This document shows positions 16,347 to 25,346 of a stretch of 64,000 bases of DNA, one piece after another (position 1 is the stretch's first letter; every line of letters starts with the position of its first letter). The position numbers and the translations under genes are program-made. Under the pieces are notes generated by a model. It made no database searches, was not told the origin of the DNA, and saw only the letters and a list, made by a program, of their open reading frames with translations. This DNA is from Streptomyces flavofungini (lineage in GTDB: Bacteria > Actinomycetota > Actinomycetes > Streptomycetales > Streptomycetaceae). Location of the stretch: contig NZ_BMVR01000006.1 of assembly GCF_014650815.1 (NCBI RefSeq), positions 549,912-613,911 of the forward strand. Direction: 5' to 3'.

Positions 16347-16982
16347 ATGAAGCGCAGGGACTGGCTGATCGGCGCCGTCGCCGGAGCGGTGCTCGCCGCG
16401 GGCGGCATCACCGCCGCCGTCGCCTCGGATTCCTCCGGCTCCTCCGACGCCGACGGTTCCGGCGACGCCCCGTCGACCTCCTCCGCCGACGCGGGCTTCG
16501 CCCGGGACATGGCCGTGCACCACCAGCAGGCCGTCGAGATGTCCTACGTCATCCGGGACCGCACCGGGAACAAGGAAATCCGCCGCCTCGCCTACGACAT
16601 CGCGCAGACCCAGGCCAACCAGCGCGGCATGATGCTCGGCTGGCTCGACCTGTGGGACCTGCCCAAGGTGCCGCCCGGCGAGCCCATGGAGTGGATGGAC
16701 ATGACCGGCGTCCCCTCCGCGGGCGACGGCTCCCTCATGCCCGGCATGGCCACCAACGCCCAGATGAAGCGGCTCGGTGAGCTGAACGGCAAGCAGGCCG
16801 AGATCTTCTACCTGAAGCTGATGACCGCCCACCACAAGGGTGGGATCCACATGGCTCAGGGGTGTGTCGAGCGGTGCGACGTTCCTGTCGAGCGGCGGCT
16901 CGCACAAGGGATGGTGGAGTCCCAGGAGTCCGAGGTCAAGCTGATGGCGGACCTGCTGAAGGCGCGGGGCGCGAAGCCGTAG
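16347..16982 (+). CDS. DUF305 exported protein
   Basis: A 211-residue protein with an N-terminal signal anchor (RRDWLIGAVAGAVLAAGG) and a DUF305 helical bundle holding the hallmark motifs FARDMAVHHQQAVEM and MTAHHKGGIHMAQ. DUF305 includes cyanobacterial CopM, a periplasmic copper-binding protein, and the His/Met pairs here fit metal binding. It is translationally tied to the DUF3105 gene (start 7 bp after its stop; a GTG one codon earlier is an alternative start). Joint role in metal handling at the cell surface is an inference. Confidence 0.85.
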   Translation: MKRRDWLIGAVAGAVLAAGGITAAVASDSSGSSDADGSGDAPSTSSADAGFARDMAVHHQQAVEMSYVIRDRTGNKEIRRLAYDIAQTQANQRGMMLGWLDLWDLPKVPPGEPMEWMDMTGVPSAGDGSLMPGMATNAQMKRLGELNGKQAEIFYLKLMTAHHKGGIHMAQGCVERCDVPVERRLAQGMVESQESEVKLMADLLKARGAKP

Positions 16983-17037
16983 GGGGTGCGCCCACGCGGC
17001 GGAGCCGCACCTCGACGCAGCCGGGAACGGGCGGGAT

Positions 17038-17057
17038 GGGGACCCCCACGACGGGCT
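17038..17057. repeat. 20-bp dispersed repeat, copy 1
   Basis: GGGGACCCCCACGACGGGCT; an identical 20-mer lies at 52623-52642. Copy 1 sits after the DUF305 gene. Confidence 0.6.
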
Positions 17058-17077
17058 GAAACCTTGCCGCACCGGCC

Positions 17078-17512
17078 CTACCCCCACACCACCCCCGGCG
17101 GCCGCACCCCCGCGCACAACGGCATCCCCGCCCGGTCCGTGAGCCCGACCTCCCCCACGACCGCCCCCGCCCCCACCCCCGCCTCCGGCAGATCGCCGAA
17201 CCACAGCTTCGCCCGGCGGAACATCGCGAACTGACCGCCGGGAGGCAGCTCGCCCCAGGTGAGGTAGAAGAAGCGCTCACCCCGCTTGCCCTGGACGAAG
17301 GGCCCCTTGAAGTCGCGGCTGCCGTCCGGCCCGGCGACCACGGCCACCTCGAACTCAAAGACCGCCTCAGCCGCGTCGGCCCGAACCAACTGGTCGGGCT
17401 CCGCACCGCGCTGCACACCCACGTGCACGTCCCGATAGTCCCCGCACTCGGCCCCGGGCAGATCACGGCCGACGAGGCGCACGGTCAGCTTCTGTGTCAT
17501 GGGATGAGTCAT
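17078..17512 (-). CDS. DUF5990 family protein
   Basis: A 144-residue soluble protein matching DUF5990 by its GPFVQGKRGERFFYLTWGEL block and compact beta-rich make-up. No catalytic motif is apparent and the role is unknown. Two close ATG codons (17512 and 17500) are possible starts; 17512 has a weak GGTGG upstream, 17500 none. It converges with the DUF305 gene and is followed upstream by the hydroxyacid dehydrogenase end on the same strand, 54 bp away. Confidence 0.7.
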   Translation of the reverse strand: MTHPMTQKLTVRLVGRDLPGAECGDYRDVHVGVQRGAEPDQLVRADAAEAVFEFEVAVVAGPDGSRDFKGPFVQGKRGERFFYLTWGELPPGGQFAMFRRAKLWFGDLPEAGVGAGAVVGEVGLTDRAGMPLCAGVRPPGVVWG

Positions 17513-17566
17513 GGGATTCAGTCCACCACGGGGGTCTGACAGTCGCCCGCCCATGTGGGCGCGGCC

Positions 17567-18664
17567 TCAAGCGAGCCGCCCGAGGTCCTCCCTCCGCAGC
17601 CGCCCGAGCAGCACGTCCCCCCGCACGTAGCGCTCCACCTCCGCCACCGCGTACTCCCCGAGGCGCCGCACCTCACTGCCCTGCGCCCCCGCGATGTGCG
17701 GGGTGACCAGGACGTTGGGGAGGGCGAGGAGGGGGTGGCCGGGCGGCAGCGGCTCGGGGTCGGTGACGTCGAGGAAGGCGTCGAGGCGGCCGGCGGCGCA
17801 GGCGCGGGTGAGGGCGTCGGTGTCGAGGAGGGAGCCGCGCGCGGTGTTGACGACGACGCCGCCGTCGGGGATCAGATCGAGCATGTCGGCGCTCAGCAGG
17901 CCCCGGGTTTCGGGGAGTTGGGGCGCGTGCAGGGTGACGACGCTGCTGGCCCGGCAGAGTTCGGGCAGGCCGACGAGGTCGACGCCGAGGGTGCGGGCCT
18001 CGGCGGGGGTGACGTAGGGGTCGGTGAGCAGGACGCGGTGTCCGGCGTCGGAGGCGTTGAGGGCGGCGATGACGCGGCGGCCGATGCGCGAGGCGCCGAT
18101 GACGCCGATGGTGCGGGCGTCGGCGCCGGTGCGTTCGGTGAAGGGCGGCCAGCGCTCGGCGTAGCGGGCGGCGGCGGGCAGCGCGCCCTTCGTGGCGAAG
18201 GTGATGGCGGCGAGGGTGTAGGCGACGACGGGGCCCGCGTTGGCGTCGGCCGCGGAGGAGACGAGGATGCCGCGGTCCCACAGGGCGTCGGTGACGACGG
18301 GTTTCACGGATCCGGCGGCGTGCACGACGGCGCGGAGGCGGGGTGCGTGGGCGAGTACGTCGGCGGTCAGGCGGGGGCAGTCCCAGCCGGTGACGAGGAC
18401 TTCGGCCCGGGCGAGCACGGCGCGGGCGTCGGCGCCGGTGAGCCCGCCGGTGAGCGCGCCGGGCGCCAACTCGACGCTGCGGGCGAGGCGTTGGCGCAGC
18501 CCGGGGGCGAGGACGCGGTCCACGACGTCGGCCCCCATGGCGAGGGCGGCCACCGGCCTGCGCGGCTCCGGCTCCCCGGGCCCCGCGGCCTCCCCGGCCT
18601 CCCCGGCCTCCAGGGCCCCCGCGGGCTCCGCGGCTTCCCGCGGCTGCTCCAGCTGATCGGGCAC
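17567..18664 (-). CDS. D-2-hydroxyacid dehydrogenase (NAD-dependent)
   Basis: A 365-residue member of the D-isomer-specific 2-hydroxyacid dehydrogenase family. It has a catalytic domain around a Rossmann domain (TIGVIGASRIGRRV), substrate/cofactor segments (VNTARGSLLDTDAL with the catalytic Arg region) and PHIAGAQGSE with the catalytic His. The second glycine motif reads GASRIGR, not GxGxxG, but is typical for sugar-operon members of this family. It is divergent from the sugar ABC operon and shares a spacer with two matching operator-like sites, so it probably acts on a product of the imported sugar. A Pro/Glu/Gly-rich N-terminal tail of about 35 residues is unusual. Confidence 0.87.
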   Translation of the reverse strand: MPDQLEQPREAAEPAGALEAGEAGEAAGPGEPEPRRPVAALAMGADVVDRVLAPGLRQRLARSVELAPGALTGGLTGADARAVLARAEVLVTGWDCPRLTADVLAHAPRLRAVVHAAGSVKPVVTDALWDRGILVSSAADANAGPVVAYTLAAITFATKGALPAAARYAERWPPFTERTGADARTIGVIGASRIGRRVIAALNASDAGHRVLLTDPYVTPAEARTLGVDLVGLPELCRASSVVTLHAPQLPETRGLLSADMLDLIPDGGVVVNTARGSLLDTDALTRACAAGRLDAFLDVTDPEPLPPGHPLLALPNVLVTPHIAGAQGSEVRRLGEYAVAEVERYVRGDVLLGRLRREDLGRLA

Positions 18665-18682
18665 GCGTCGCCACCTCTCGTA

Positions 18683-18695
18683 GAAAACGGTTACT
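18683..18695. promoter_or_regulatory. LacI-type operator candidate, dehydrogenase side
   Basis: GAAAACGGTTACT lies 19 bp before the start of the hydroxyacid dehydrogenase. Its central AAAxCGxTT matches the general LacI-family operator form. A second copy in opposite orientation is at 18792-18804; the two agree at 11 of 13 positions. Confidence 0.7.
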
Positions 18696-18791
18696 GATCA
18701 GGGCCAGGAGGCTAGGCCCCTGCGGCGACGGAGGTCAAGGGCAGGCAGGCAGCACAAGGGGAGTCACTGCGAAGGGGGTTGACCGAGGACA

Positions 18792-18804
18792 GTAACCGCT
18801 TTAG
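18792..18804. promoter_or_regulatory. LacI-type operator candidate, ABC-operon side
   Basis: Read on the minus strand this is TAAAGCGGTTACT, nearly the same as the site at 18683-18695 read on the plus strand. It lies 48 bp before the first permease gene. The likely ligand is the LacI-family protein encoded at the end of the operon. Confidence 0.7.
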
Positions 18805-18851
18805 ATTCCCGGCACCTTGTCCCGACAGCAGCGTTCAAGACTGGGGGTTCC

Positions 18852-19847
18852 GTGTCAGCGGTGACGAAGGACCGGGCCGAAATCGAGGCGGTGACACCGC
18901 CAACGGAGCCCACCAATGGGGCAATTGCCAGCAAAAGCAGGCGCGGTGAGAGGTGGAAACGGTTTCATCGCACCCGGGTCCTGGTGCTGCTCATGGTGCC
19001 GGGCCTCGTGTACTTCCTGGTCTTCCACTACGGCGCGTTCATCGCGAACGCCGTGGCGTTCAAGGAGTACGTGCCCTTCGACGGCCTGTGGGCGAGCCCC
19101 TGGGTCGGCACCGAGAACTTCAGCCGGATGTTCGGCGACCCGGACTTCTGGCACGCGACGTGGAACACGCTGTTCATCGCGGTGCTCCAGCTCGTCTTCT
19201 TCTTCCCCGCGCCGCTGGCCCTCGCGCTCCTGCTGCACAGCCTGAGCTCGGACCTCCTGCGCCGCTTCACGCAGTCCGTGATCTATCTGCCGCACTTCCT
19301 GTCGTGGGTCGTGGTGGTGGCCCTGTTCCAGCAAGTGCTCGGCGACACCGGCCTGTTGAACGCGACGCTGAGCGACGCGGGCCTGCACACCGTCGACATC
19401 ATCGGCAACCCGGACGCGTACAAGCCGCTCGTCGTCCTCGAAGTCATCTGGAAGGACGCGGGCTGGGGGACGATCATCTTCCTGGCCGCGCTGATGCAGG
19501 TGAACGAGCAGCTCTACGAGGCCGCCGCGATCGACGGGGCCGGGCCCTGGCGGCGCTTCTGGCACGTCACGCTGCCCAGCATCCGGCCCATCGTGATCCT
19601 GCTCCTGATCATGCGGCTCGGCGACATCCTGTCCGTCGGCTTCGAACAGATGCTGCTGCAACGGCAGTCGGTGGGCCCGGAGGCCGGTGAGGTCCTGGAC
19701 ACCTTCGTCTTCTGGCAGGGCATCGTCGGCGGCGACACCGGCTACGCGGCCGCCGCCGGACTCTTCAAGGGCGTCGTCGGCGCGGCGCTCGTCTTCACGG
19801 CCAACCGGGTCGCGCACCGGCTCGGCGAGCAGGGGGTCTACAAGTGA
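18852..19847 (+). CDS. Sugar ABC transporter permease (LplB type)
   Basis: A 331-residue inner-membrane protein with six predicted transmembrane segments after a charged cytoplasmic tail. The EAA loop that docks the ATPase is clear (YEAAAIDGAGPWRRFWHVTLP). It belongs to the LplB/YtcP-like carbohydrate importers (CUT1). The GTG start overlaps nothing upstream; its stop shares GTGA with the next gene. No ATPase gene is present in the operon, which is normal in Streptomyces where the shared ATPase MsiK energises many sugar importers (family knowledge). Confidence 0.92.
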   Translation: MSAVTKDRAEIEAVTPPTEPTNGAIASKSRRGERWKRFHRTRVLVLLMVPGLVYFLVFHYGAFIANAVAFKEYVPFDGLWASPWVGTENFSRMFGDPDFWHATWNTLFIAVLQLVFFFPAPLALALLLHSLSSDLLRRFTQSVIYLPHFLSWVVVVALFQQVLGDTGLLNATLSDAGLHTVDIIGNPDAYKPLVVLEVIWKDAGWGTIIFLAALMQVNEQLYEAAAIDGAGPWRRFWHVTLPSIRPIVILLLIMRLGDILSVGFEQMLLQRQSVGPEAGEVLDTFVFWQGIVGGDTGYAAAAGLFKGVVGAALVFTANRVAHRLGEQGVYK

Positions 19848-20740
19848 GCAGCCAGAGCCCCGTCCGCCCCGCCTGGATGGAGCGGCCCCGGCCGCTCACC
19901 AAGGCCGCCAAGGGCGTGGCGGTCATCATCGTCCTCGCGCTCGTCCTGATCCCGTTCCTGGTGATCGTCTCGACGTCACTGGCGTCCAACCGGGAGGTCG
20001 TCGACAACGGCGGCTGGGTGCTGTGGCCGACCGAGCCGACGCTGCGCGCCTACCGGACCGTCATCAGCGGCGGCATCGTCACCAAGGCGCTCGGCGTGAG
20101 CGTCGCCCTGACGGCCGCGGGCACTCTCTTCTCGCTCGCGTGCACCACCTTCCTCGCCTACGCCCTCGCCCGCCCCGGCGTCTTCGGCGGCAAGCCGGTG
20201 CTGCTCCTGATCCTGTTCACCTTCCTCTTCCCGCCCGGCATGATCCCGGCGTTCCTGCTGGTCAAAGGCATGGGCCTGATGGACACGTACACGGCTCTGA
20301 TCGCCCCCGTACTCATCAACGTCTTCAATCTGATCGTCCTGCGGGGCTTCTTCCAGGGGATCCCCGAGGAGCTGTACGAGGCGGCGCGCCTGGACGGCGC
20401 GAACGACTGGCAGATCCTGTGGCGGGTCGTCCTGCCGCTGTCGAAGGCGGCGCTCGCGGTGGTCTCGCTGTTCTACGCGGTGAGCTACTGGAACGCCTGG
20501 TTCCATGCCTCGATCTACCTGGAGTCCGGCCACTGGCCGCTGTCCCAGGTCCTGCGTACGTACGTCATCGGCGGCTCCCAGATCGCCGACACCGGCCTCA
20601 GCGAGGCGGGCCAGGTCTCCGCGCCGCAGACGACGCAGATGGCCGTCCTCGTGATCGCGACCGTGCCGATCCTGCTCGTCTACCCCTTCCTGCAGAAGTA
20701 CTTCACCAAGGGCGTGCTCACCGGCGCCATCAAGAGCTGA
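19844..20740 (+). CDS. Sugar ABC transporter permease (YtcP/MalG type)
   Basis: A 298-residue second permease with six transmembrane segments and the EAA motif YEAARLDGANDWQILWRVVLP. The GTG start overlaps the stop of the first permease by 4 bp, so the pair is translationally coupled. Together they form the membrane channel of a CUT1-type carbohydrate importer. Confidence 0.92.
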   Translation: MSSQSPVRPAWMERPRPLTKAAKGVAVIIVLALVLIPFLVIVSTSLASNREVVDNGGWVLWPTEPTLRAYRTVISGGIVTKALGVSVALTAAGTLFSLACTTFLAYALARPGVFGGKPVLLLILFTFLFPPGMIPAFLLVKGMGLMDTYTALIAPVLINVFNLIVLRGFFQGIPEELYEAARLDGANDWQILWRVVLPLSKAALAVVSLFYAVSYWNAWFHASIYLESGHWPLSQVLRTYVIGGSQIADTGLSEAGQVSAPQTTQMAVLVIATVPILLVYPFLQKYFTKGVLTGAIKS

Positions 20741-20774
20741 GTCATGTCCCCGTACCCGCCGAAAGGTTGACCCC

Positions 20775-22451
20775 GTGTCAGGTTCCCAGGGTTCCTCCCG
20801 TTTCCCGATGGGGCGCCGCACCCTGCTGCGCTCGATCGCCGCCGGCGGCGCCGCCCTCGCCGCCCCCGCCGTCCTCACCGGCTGCTCCACCGGCTCGGGC
20901 GGCGGCGGTGACGTGTCCAACGCCGGCAAGAAGATGGCCCCTTGGCCCACCTTCACGCCGACGCGGGGCCCGGCGCCCGATCTCGCGCCCAGCTCCGCGG
21001 GCGTGCAGGCGGGCTTCACGTCGTATCCGCAGCGCCTGGTGACGGCGACGGACGGCAGGGCGGGCACCGGCAAGGAGAAGATCCGCGTCCTGTCCATCAC
21101 GTACGGCACGCCGCCGAAGCCCGCCGGGTCCAACAAGTACTGGCAGGCGATGAACGAGGCCCTCGGCGTCGAGGTCGAGTTCACGGTCGTGCCGGACGCG
21201 GACTTCCGCTCGAAGATGGCGACGCTGATGGCGGGCGACAGCGGGGACCTGCCGGACCTCATCAACATCGGCGGCGGGTACGTCCTGCCGCGCGAGGCGC
21301 AGTTCGTGAAGGCGCGCTGCGCCGACCTGTCGGAGTACCTGTCCGGCGAGGCGGTCAAGGACTACCCGAACCTCGCGGGCATCCCCACGTACGCCTGGGA
21401 GGGCATGGGCCGCATCGGGGGCCGCATCTACGGCCTGCCGGTCGAACGGGCCAAGGTGCAGGGCGCGATGTTCATCAACCGGGAGGCCTTCGACGAGGCG
21501 GGCTACCGGCCGGGCATGTCGGCGGCGGACTTCCAGGCGATGGCCAAGGAGGGCTCCGGCGGCGGCAAGCACGCCCTCGGCACGTCCACGGTCAGCTACT
21601 ACAGCTACCTGTACCACGCCATGTGGCACGGGGCGCCCAACGAGTGGCGGATCAAGGACGGCAGGATCACGCCCATGTACGGCACCGACGAGTTCAAGGC
21701 CGCCCTGGAGTTCATGGCCCGGCTGCGGGCCGACGGCGCGTACAACTCCGACGCCACCTCGATCTCCCAGGTCGACCTCAAGACGCAGTTCTACAACGGC
21801 ACCGTCCGCTCCATGACGGACGGCTGGGGCGCGGTGCTCGCCAACGCGCAGGGCATCAAGGGCGCGTACACCCTGGACGCCGCCGTGCCCTACGCGGTGC
21901 CCGGCGCGACGCCCGTCTACCAGCAGAACCGCGGCTGTTTCGGCTACACCGTCATCAAGAAGGCATCCAAGGAGCGCATCCGGCTCATGCTGCGCGTCCT
22001 GGACTGGCTGGCCTCGCCGTTCGGCTCCAAGGAGTACCAACTCACGCACTACGGAGTGGAGGGCACCCACTTCCGCTTCGACAAGGCGGGCGACCCCATC
22101 GCCACGGAGCGCGGCCTCGTCGAGTCCCGCACGAACCTGCCGTTCCCGTACCTGATGGACGCCCCGCAGCCGCTGTACTTCCCCGGGCAGGCCGCCCTCA
22201 CCGAGCGGCTGCACGCCTGGGAGAAGAAGATCGTGCCGCTGCTCGTGCCCAACGACCGCTGGGGGCTGCAGTCGGCGACCTTCAACCGGGTCGGCGCGTC
22301 CCTCCAGCAGATCGTCGAGGACGGCGTCACGGCCGTCGTGTCCGGCCGCAAGAGCCTGTCCTCCTGGGACGACGTCCATCGCAAGTGGCGGTCGCAGGGC
22401 GGCGACAAGTGCGCCGAGGAGTTCGCGGAGGAGTACGAGGCGGCGCACTGA
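20775..22451 (+). CDS. Extracellular sugar-binding lipoprotein (LplA type)
   Basis: A 558-residue solute-binding protein. The N-terminus has a twin-arginine pair (GRRTLLRS, Arg14-15) and a lipobox LTGC with Cys37, so it is probably a Tat-exported lipoprotein. The mature part has the long form seen in LplA/YtcQ binding proteins that capture large or acidic oligosaccharides. It follows the two permeases by 34 bp, with GAAAGG before the GTG start. The sugar is unknown: no glycoside hydrolase is linked. Confidence 0.9.
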   Translation: MSGSQGSSRFPMGRRTLLRSIAAGGAALAAPAVLTGCSTGSGGGGDVSNAGKKMAPWPTFTPTRGPAPDLAPSSAGVQAGFTSYPQRLVTATDGRAGTGKEKIRVLSITYGTPPKPAGSNKYWQAMNEALGVEVEFTVVPDADFRSKMATLMAGDSGDLPDLINIGGGYVLPREAQFVKARCADLSEYLSGEAVKDYPNLAGIPTYAWEGMGRIGGRIYGLPVERAKVQGAMFINREAFDEAGYRPGMSAADFQAMAKEGSGGGKHALGTSTVSYYSYLYHAMWHGAPNEWRIKDGRITPMYGTDEFKAALEFMARLRADGAYNSDATSISQVDLKTQFYNGTVRSMTDGWGAVLANAQGIKGAYTLDAAVPYAVPGATPVYQQNRGCFGYTVIKKASKERIRLMLRVLDWLASPFGSKEYQLTHYGVEGTHFRFDKAGDPIATERGLVESRTNLPFPYLMDAPQPLYFPGQAALTERLHAWEKKIVPLLVPNDRWGLQSATFNRVGASLQQIVEDGVTAVVSGRKSLSSWDDVHRKWRSQGGDKCAEEFAEEYEAAH

Positions 22452-22583
22452 GGCGGCCGCGGGGCGCGATGATGGTCCCGGGCGGGCCGTACGTCCGTCC
22501 GGGACGCGCTGTCCGTACGTCACGCGCGGGCCGTCCGCCGCCCAAGGGCGGGCGGCACCGGGCGAGTTGAGGAGAGGCACACA

Positions 22584-23648
22584 GTGGGGGAACGGGTCAC
22601 CATCCGCGAAGTCGCCGCACGCGCGGGGGTCTCCGTGGCGACCGTCTCGCGGGTCCTCGCGGGCAACTACCCGACGTCCGCGACCTCGCGGGCCAAGGTA
22701 CAGCGGGCCGTGAAGGAGCTGGACTACGTCGTCAACGCGCACGCGCGCGCGTTGGCGGGCGCCGGGCGCAAGACCATCGCCGTGCTCACCTACGACGTGC
22801 TGAGCCCCTTCTACGCGCACGTCGCGCAGGGCGTCGAGATGGAGGCCGCCCGGCACGGGCGGCTCACCCTCGTCGCCTCCACCGGCAGCGATCCGGCGCG
22901 GGAGCTGGCCCTGGTGCAGATGATGCGGGAGCAGGCCGCCGAGGCCGTCGTCCTCGTCGGCGGGGTCATCGAGGACAACGAGTACCGGCAGCGGATGGCC
23001 CGGTACGCCCAGGTCCTCGCCGCCGCGGGCTCCCGGCTCGTGCTGTGCGGGCGGCCCGCGCCCGCGCCCGATGTGCCCGCCCTCGTCGTCGAGTACGACA
23101 ACGAGGCGGGCGCGTACGCCGTGACCAGCCATCTGCTCGGCGCGGGGCACCGGCGGATCGCCCTCATCGGCTACCAGCCCGGCAACACCACCGGGGAGGA
23201 CCGGGTGCACGGGTATCTGCGGGCCCTCGACGACCACGGGGTGCCGCGGGCCGACGCCATCGTCCACGGGGTCGGGTTCGGGCCGCACCACGGGTACGAG
23301 GCCATCCGGGATCTGCTGCGGGCCGCCGACGGGAAGCCGGAGTTCACCGCCGTGTTCGCCGGGGACGACCGGGTGGCCGCGGCCACGATGGTCGCCCTGC
23401 GCGAGTACGGGCTCTCCGTCCCCGGGGACGTCTCCGTCGTCGGCTACAACGACGATCCCGTCGCCGCGGACGTCACACCCGGGCTCACCACGGTCCACAT
23501 CCCCGCCGAGGAAATGGGCCGCACCGCCGTCCGCCTCGCGCTGGCGGGGGCGCCGCCGCGGTCCGGGCCCGAGCGGCATGTGCTGGGTACGCACATCGTG
23601 GTGCGCGACAGCGTCCGCCGCCTTGCCGTGTCCCCGGGGCGCGTCTGA
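22584..23648 (+). CDS. LacI family regulator of the sugar ABC operon
   Basis: A 354-residue repressor with N-terminal helix-turn-helix (VTIREVAARAGVSVATVSRVLAG) and an effector-binding domain of the sugar-binding fold (VVGYNDDPVAADVTPGLTTV). It is the last gene in the importer cluster, 132 bp after the binding protein, with GTG start after GAGGAGAGG. The two inverted copies of a CG-centred site between the dehydrogenase and the importer are its probable operators. Inducer unknown; probably a breakdown product of the imported oligosaccharide. Confidence 0.88.
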   Translation: MGERVTIREVAARAGVSVATVSRVLAGNYPTSATSRAKVQRAVKELDYVVNAHARALAGAGRKTIAVLTYDVLSPFYAHVAQGVEMEAARHGRLTLVASTGSDPARELALVQMMREQAAEAVVLVGGVIEDNEYRQRMARYAQVLAAAGSRLVLCGRPAPAPDVPALVVEYDNEAGAYAVTSHLLGAGHRRIALIGYQPGNTTGEDRVHGYLRALDDHGVPRADAIVHGVGFGPHHGYEAIRDLLRAADGKPEFTAVFAGDDRVAAATMVALREYGLSVPGDVSVVGYNDDPVAADVTPGLTTVHIPAEEMGRTAVRLALAGAPPRSGPERHVLGTHIVVRDSVRRLAVSPGRV

Positions 23649-23753
23649 GGCGCGGGCCCGCCGGGGCAGGGGGAGGGTGGGCACAGCCCGGGCCGAGGGC
23701 GCCTTGCCGACAGCGGTTCGCCCTCCCTGCCGTGGGCACCGCCGACGCCGTCG

Positions 23754-24581
23754 TCAGGCCTCGCCCGTTGCGAGGATCGCCTCGGCCACCTCGCGGGGGC
23801 GGGCCCGCATCAGGAGGTGGCCCGCCGGGGCCAAGGCGCAGTAGGCCGCCCCGAGCTTCGTGGCCAAGGTGCGTTGGCGGGCCAGCCAGGGGTCGGAGCC
23901 GGGCGTGCGGGAGGCCGACGCCGCGAGGACCGTCACCGGGGCCGCGGTCGGCAGCGGCGTCCGGCGTCGCAGCACCGCGAGTTCGTACGCCACCTCGGTG
24001 TACGTCGCGTACTCCATGAGCCCCGCACGCCACACCCGGCTCGCGCCGTAGAGCGAGCGCAGCTCCCGTGGGGCCGGGCGCCCCGCCAGCCACCGCGCCG
24101 GCGGCCCCACAGCCCGCGGCACCCCCACCGCGGCCAAGAGCGCCCCGCCGACCCGGGCGGCAGCCACCCGTACGCCCCGCCCGGAAACGCCCCGCGCGGA
24201 CTCCGCCACGCTGGAGTCGACCAGCACCACCCCGGCCGTCCGCCCAGGACGGAGCCGCGCGAACGCCTCCACGTGGAACCCGGCGAGCGAATGCCCGACG
24301 ACGGTCACCGCCGCCCCGCCGAACCCCACCGCGTCCAGCACGAGCCCGATCCGCTCCGCCTCCCCCGCCAGCGTGGGCGCACCGCGCGGGGGCCCGCTGA
24401 GCCCGAGCCCGGGCCGGTCGAAGCGGACGACGGTGCGGGTGCGGGCGAGGAGCGCGACGACGGGGTCCCACTCGCGCCAGGCGAGCCCGAGCCCCGCGCT
24501 GAGCAGGCACACGGGCCCGTCGCCCACCACGTCCACATGATGCGGCACGCCGTCGATCCGTACGAAGGACCCCACGGTCAC
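23754..24581 (-). CDS. Alpha/beta hydrolase
   Basis: A 275-residue alpha/beta-fold hydrolase. Motifs are FDRPGLGLSGPP, the nucleophile elbow VVGHSLAGFH (Ser), VLVDSS, and a C-terminal PAGHLLM carrying the catalytic His. The substrate is unknown. The frame is open far upstream, but GTG at 24581 fits: it overlaps the stop of the DUF998 gene as GTGA and directly gives the conserved first strand (VRIDGVPHHVDVVGDG). The pair is one operon. It converges with the LacI gene. Confidence 0.85.
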   Translation of the reverse strand: MTVGSFVRIDGVPHHVDVVGDGPVCLLSAGLGLAWREWDPVVALLARTRTVVRFDRPGLGLSGPPRGAPTLAGEAERIGLVLDAVGFGGAAVTVVGHSLAGFHVEAFARLRPGRTAGVVLVDSSVAESARGVSGRGVRVAAARVGGALLAAVGVPRAVGPPARWLAGRPAPRELRSLYGASRVWRAGLMEYATYTEVAYELAVLRRRTPLPTAAPVTVLAASASRTPGSDPWLARQRTLATKLGAAYCALAPAGHLLMRARPREVAEAILATGEA

Positions 24582-25333
24582 CCGCCCCGTGGCCGACGCC
24601 GGGACCCGGCCGCACCCCAGCCCCGTACCAGCCACGCCACCCCCACCAGCCACACCGCGATCGTGAGCAACTGGAGGCGCTGCGCGACCCCGAGCCCCCA
24701 GGTTCCGTGACCGGCGTCGAACGCGGCGACGGCGGCCAGCGTCCACACGGTGGCGGCCAGTTCGACGCCGAGGAGGAGAGCGAGGAGGCCGCCCGCGCGG
24801 ACACCGGCCCGCGCCCCGGCCTTGCGTACGACCACGGTGAGCAGCACCATCCCCACCAGCGCCCCCGCCACGGCGACGCTGCTGCTGACCGCGTGCGCGG
24901 AGTGGGCGGCGGGCACGAGCCCGGCCCGCTCCCGGGCCGCGCAGGCCGCGTCGGCGGTGGGCGCGCAGCTCAGCGGGAGCCGCGAGTCGGCGGCGGTGGC
25001 CGCGCCGAAGACCGCGACGCCGACCCACCCGAGGGTGGTGAGGAGGGCGAGGCCGCGCGTGAGCCCGGCGGGCCGGGCGCCGCGCAGCAGGGCGAGGACC
25101 GCCCCCGCACACACCAGCACCCCCGCTCCGAAGTCCAGCGACCGGAAGAACGTCCCGTACGGCTGGTCGGTCGCGGCGAGTTCACTCACGTACGACCGCA
25201 GCGGCGACAGGCCGGTCGGCAGGAAGGCTTCGAGGACCCAGGTGGTGTAGGCGGCGGCGCCGAGCGCGAGGAGGGCGGCGACGGCCGTGCGGACGGCGCT
25301 GCGGGCCGCTCCGGCGGCGGGCTCGGGTGACAT
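24578..25333 (-). CDS. DUF998 multi-pass membrane protein
   Basis: A 251-residue protein with about six transmembrane segments and the DUF998 features PLRSYVSELAATDQPYGTFF and AHAVSSSVAVAG. Function is unknown. It is translationally coupled to the alpha/beta hydrolase, and follows the APC permease gene on the same strand by 13 bp, so the three may be one transcript starting at the permease. No strong ribosome binding site precedes the ATG at 25333. Confidence 0.8.
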   Translation of the reverse strand: MSPEPAAGAARSAVRTAVAALLALGAAAYTTWVLEAFLPTGLSPLRSYVSELAATDQPYGTFFRSLDFGAGVLVCAGAVLALLRGARPAGLTRGLALLTTLGWVGVAVFGAATAADSRLPLSCAPTADAACAARERAGLVPAAHSAHAVSSSVAVAGALVGMVLLTVVVRKAGARAGVRAGGLLALLLGVELAATVWTLAAVAAFDAGHGTWGLGVAQRLQLLTIAVWLVGVAWLVRGWGAAGSRRRPRGG

Positions 25334-25346
25334 AGCGGGACAAAGG

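Noticed and set aside
23649..23753. Terminator hairpin between the LacI gene and the hydrolase
   Set aside because: Only short, interrupted complementary runs are visible; support is too weak.
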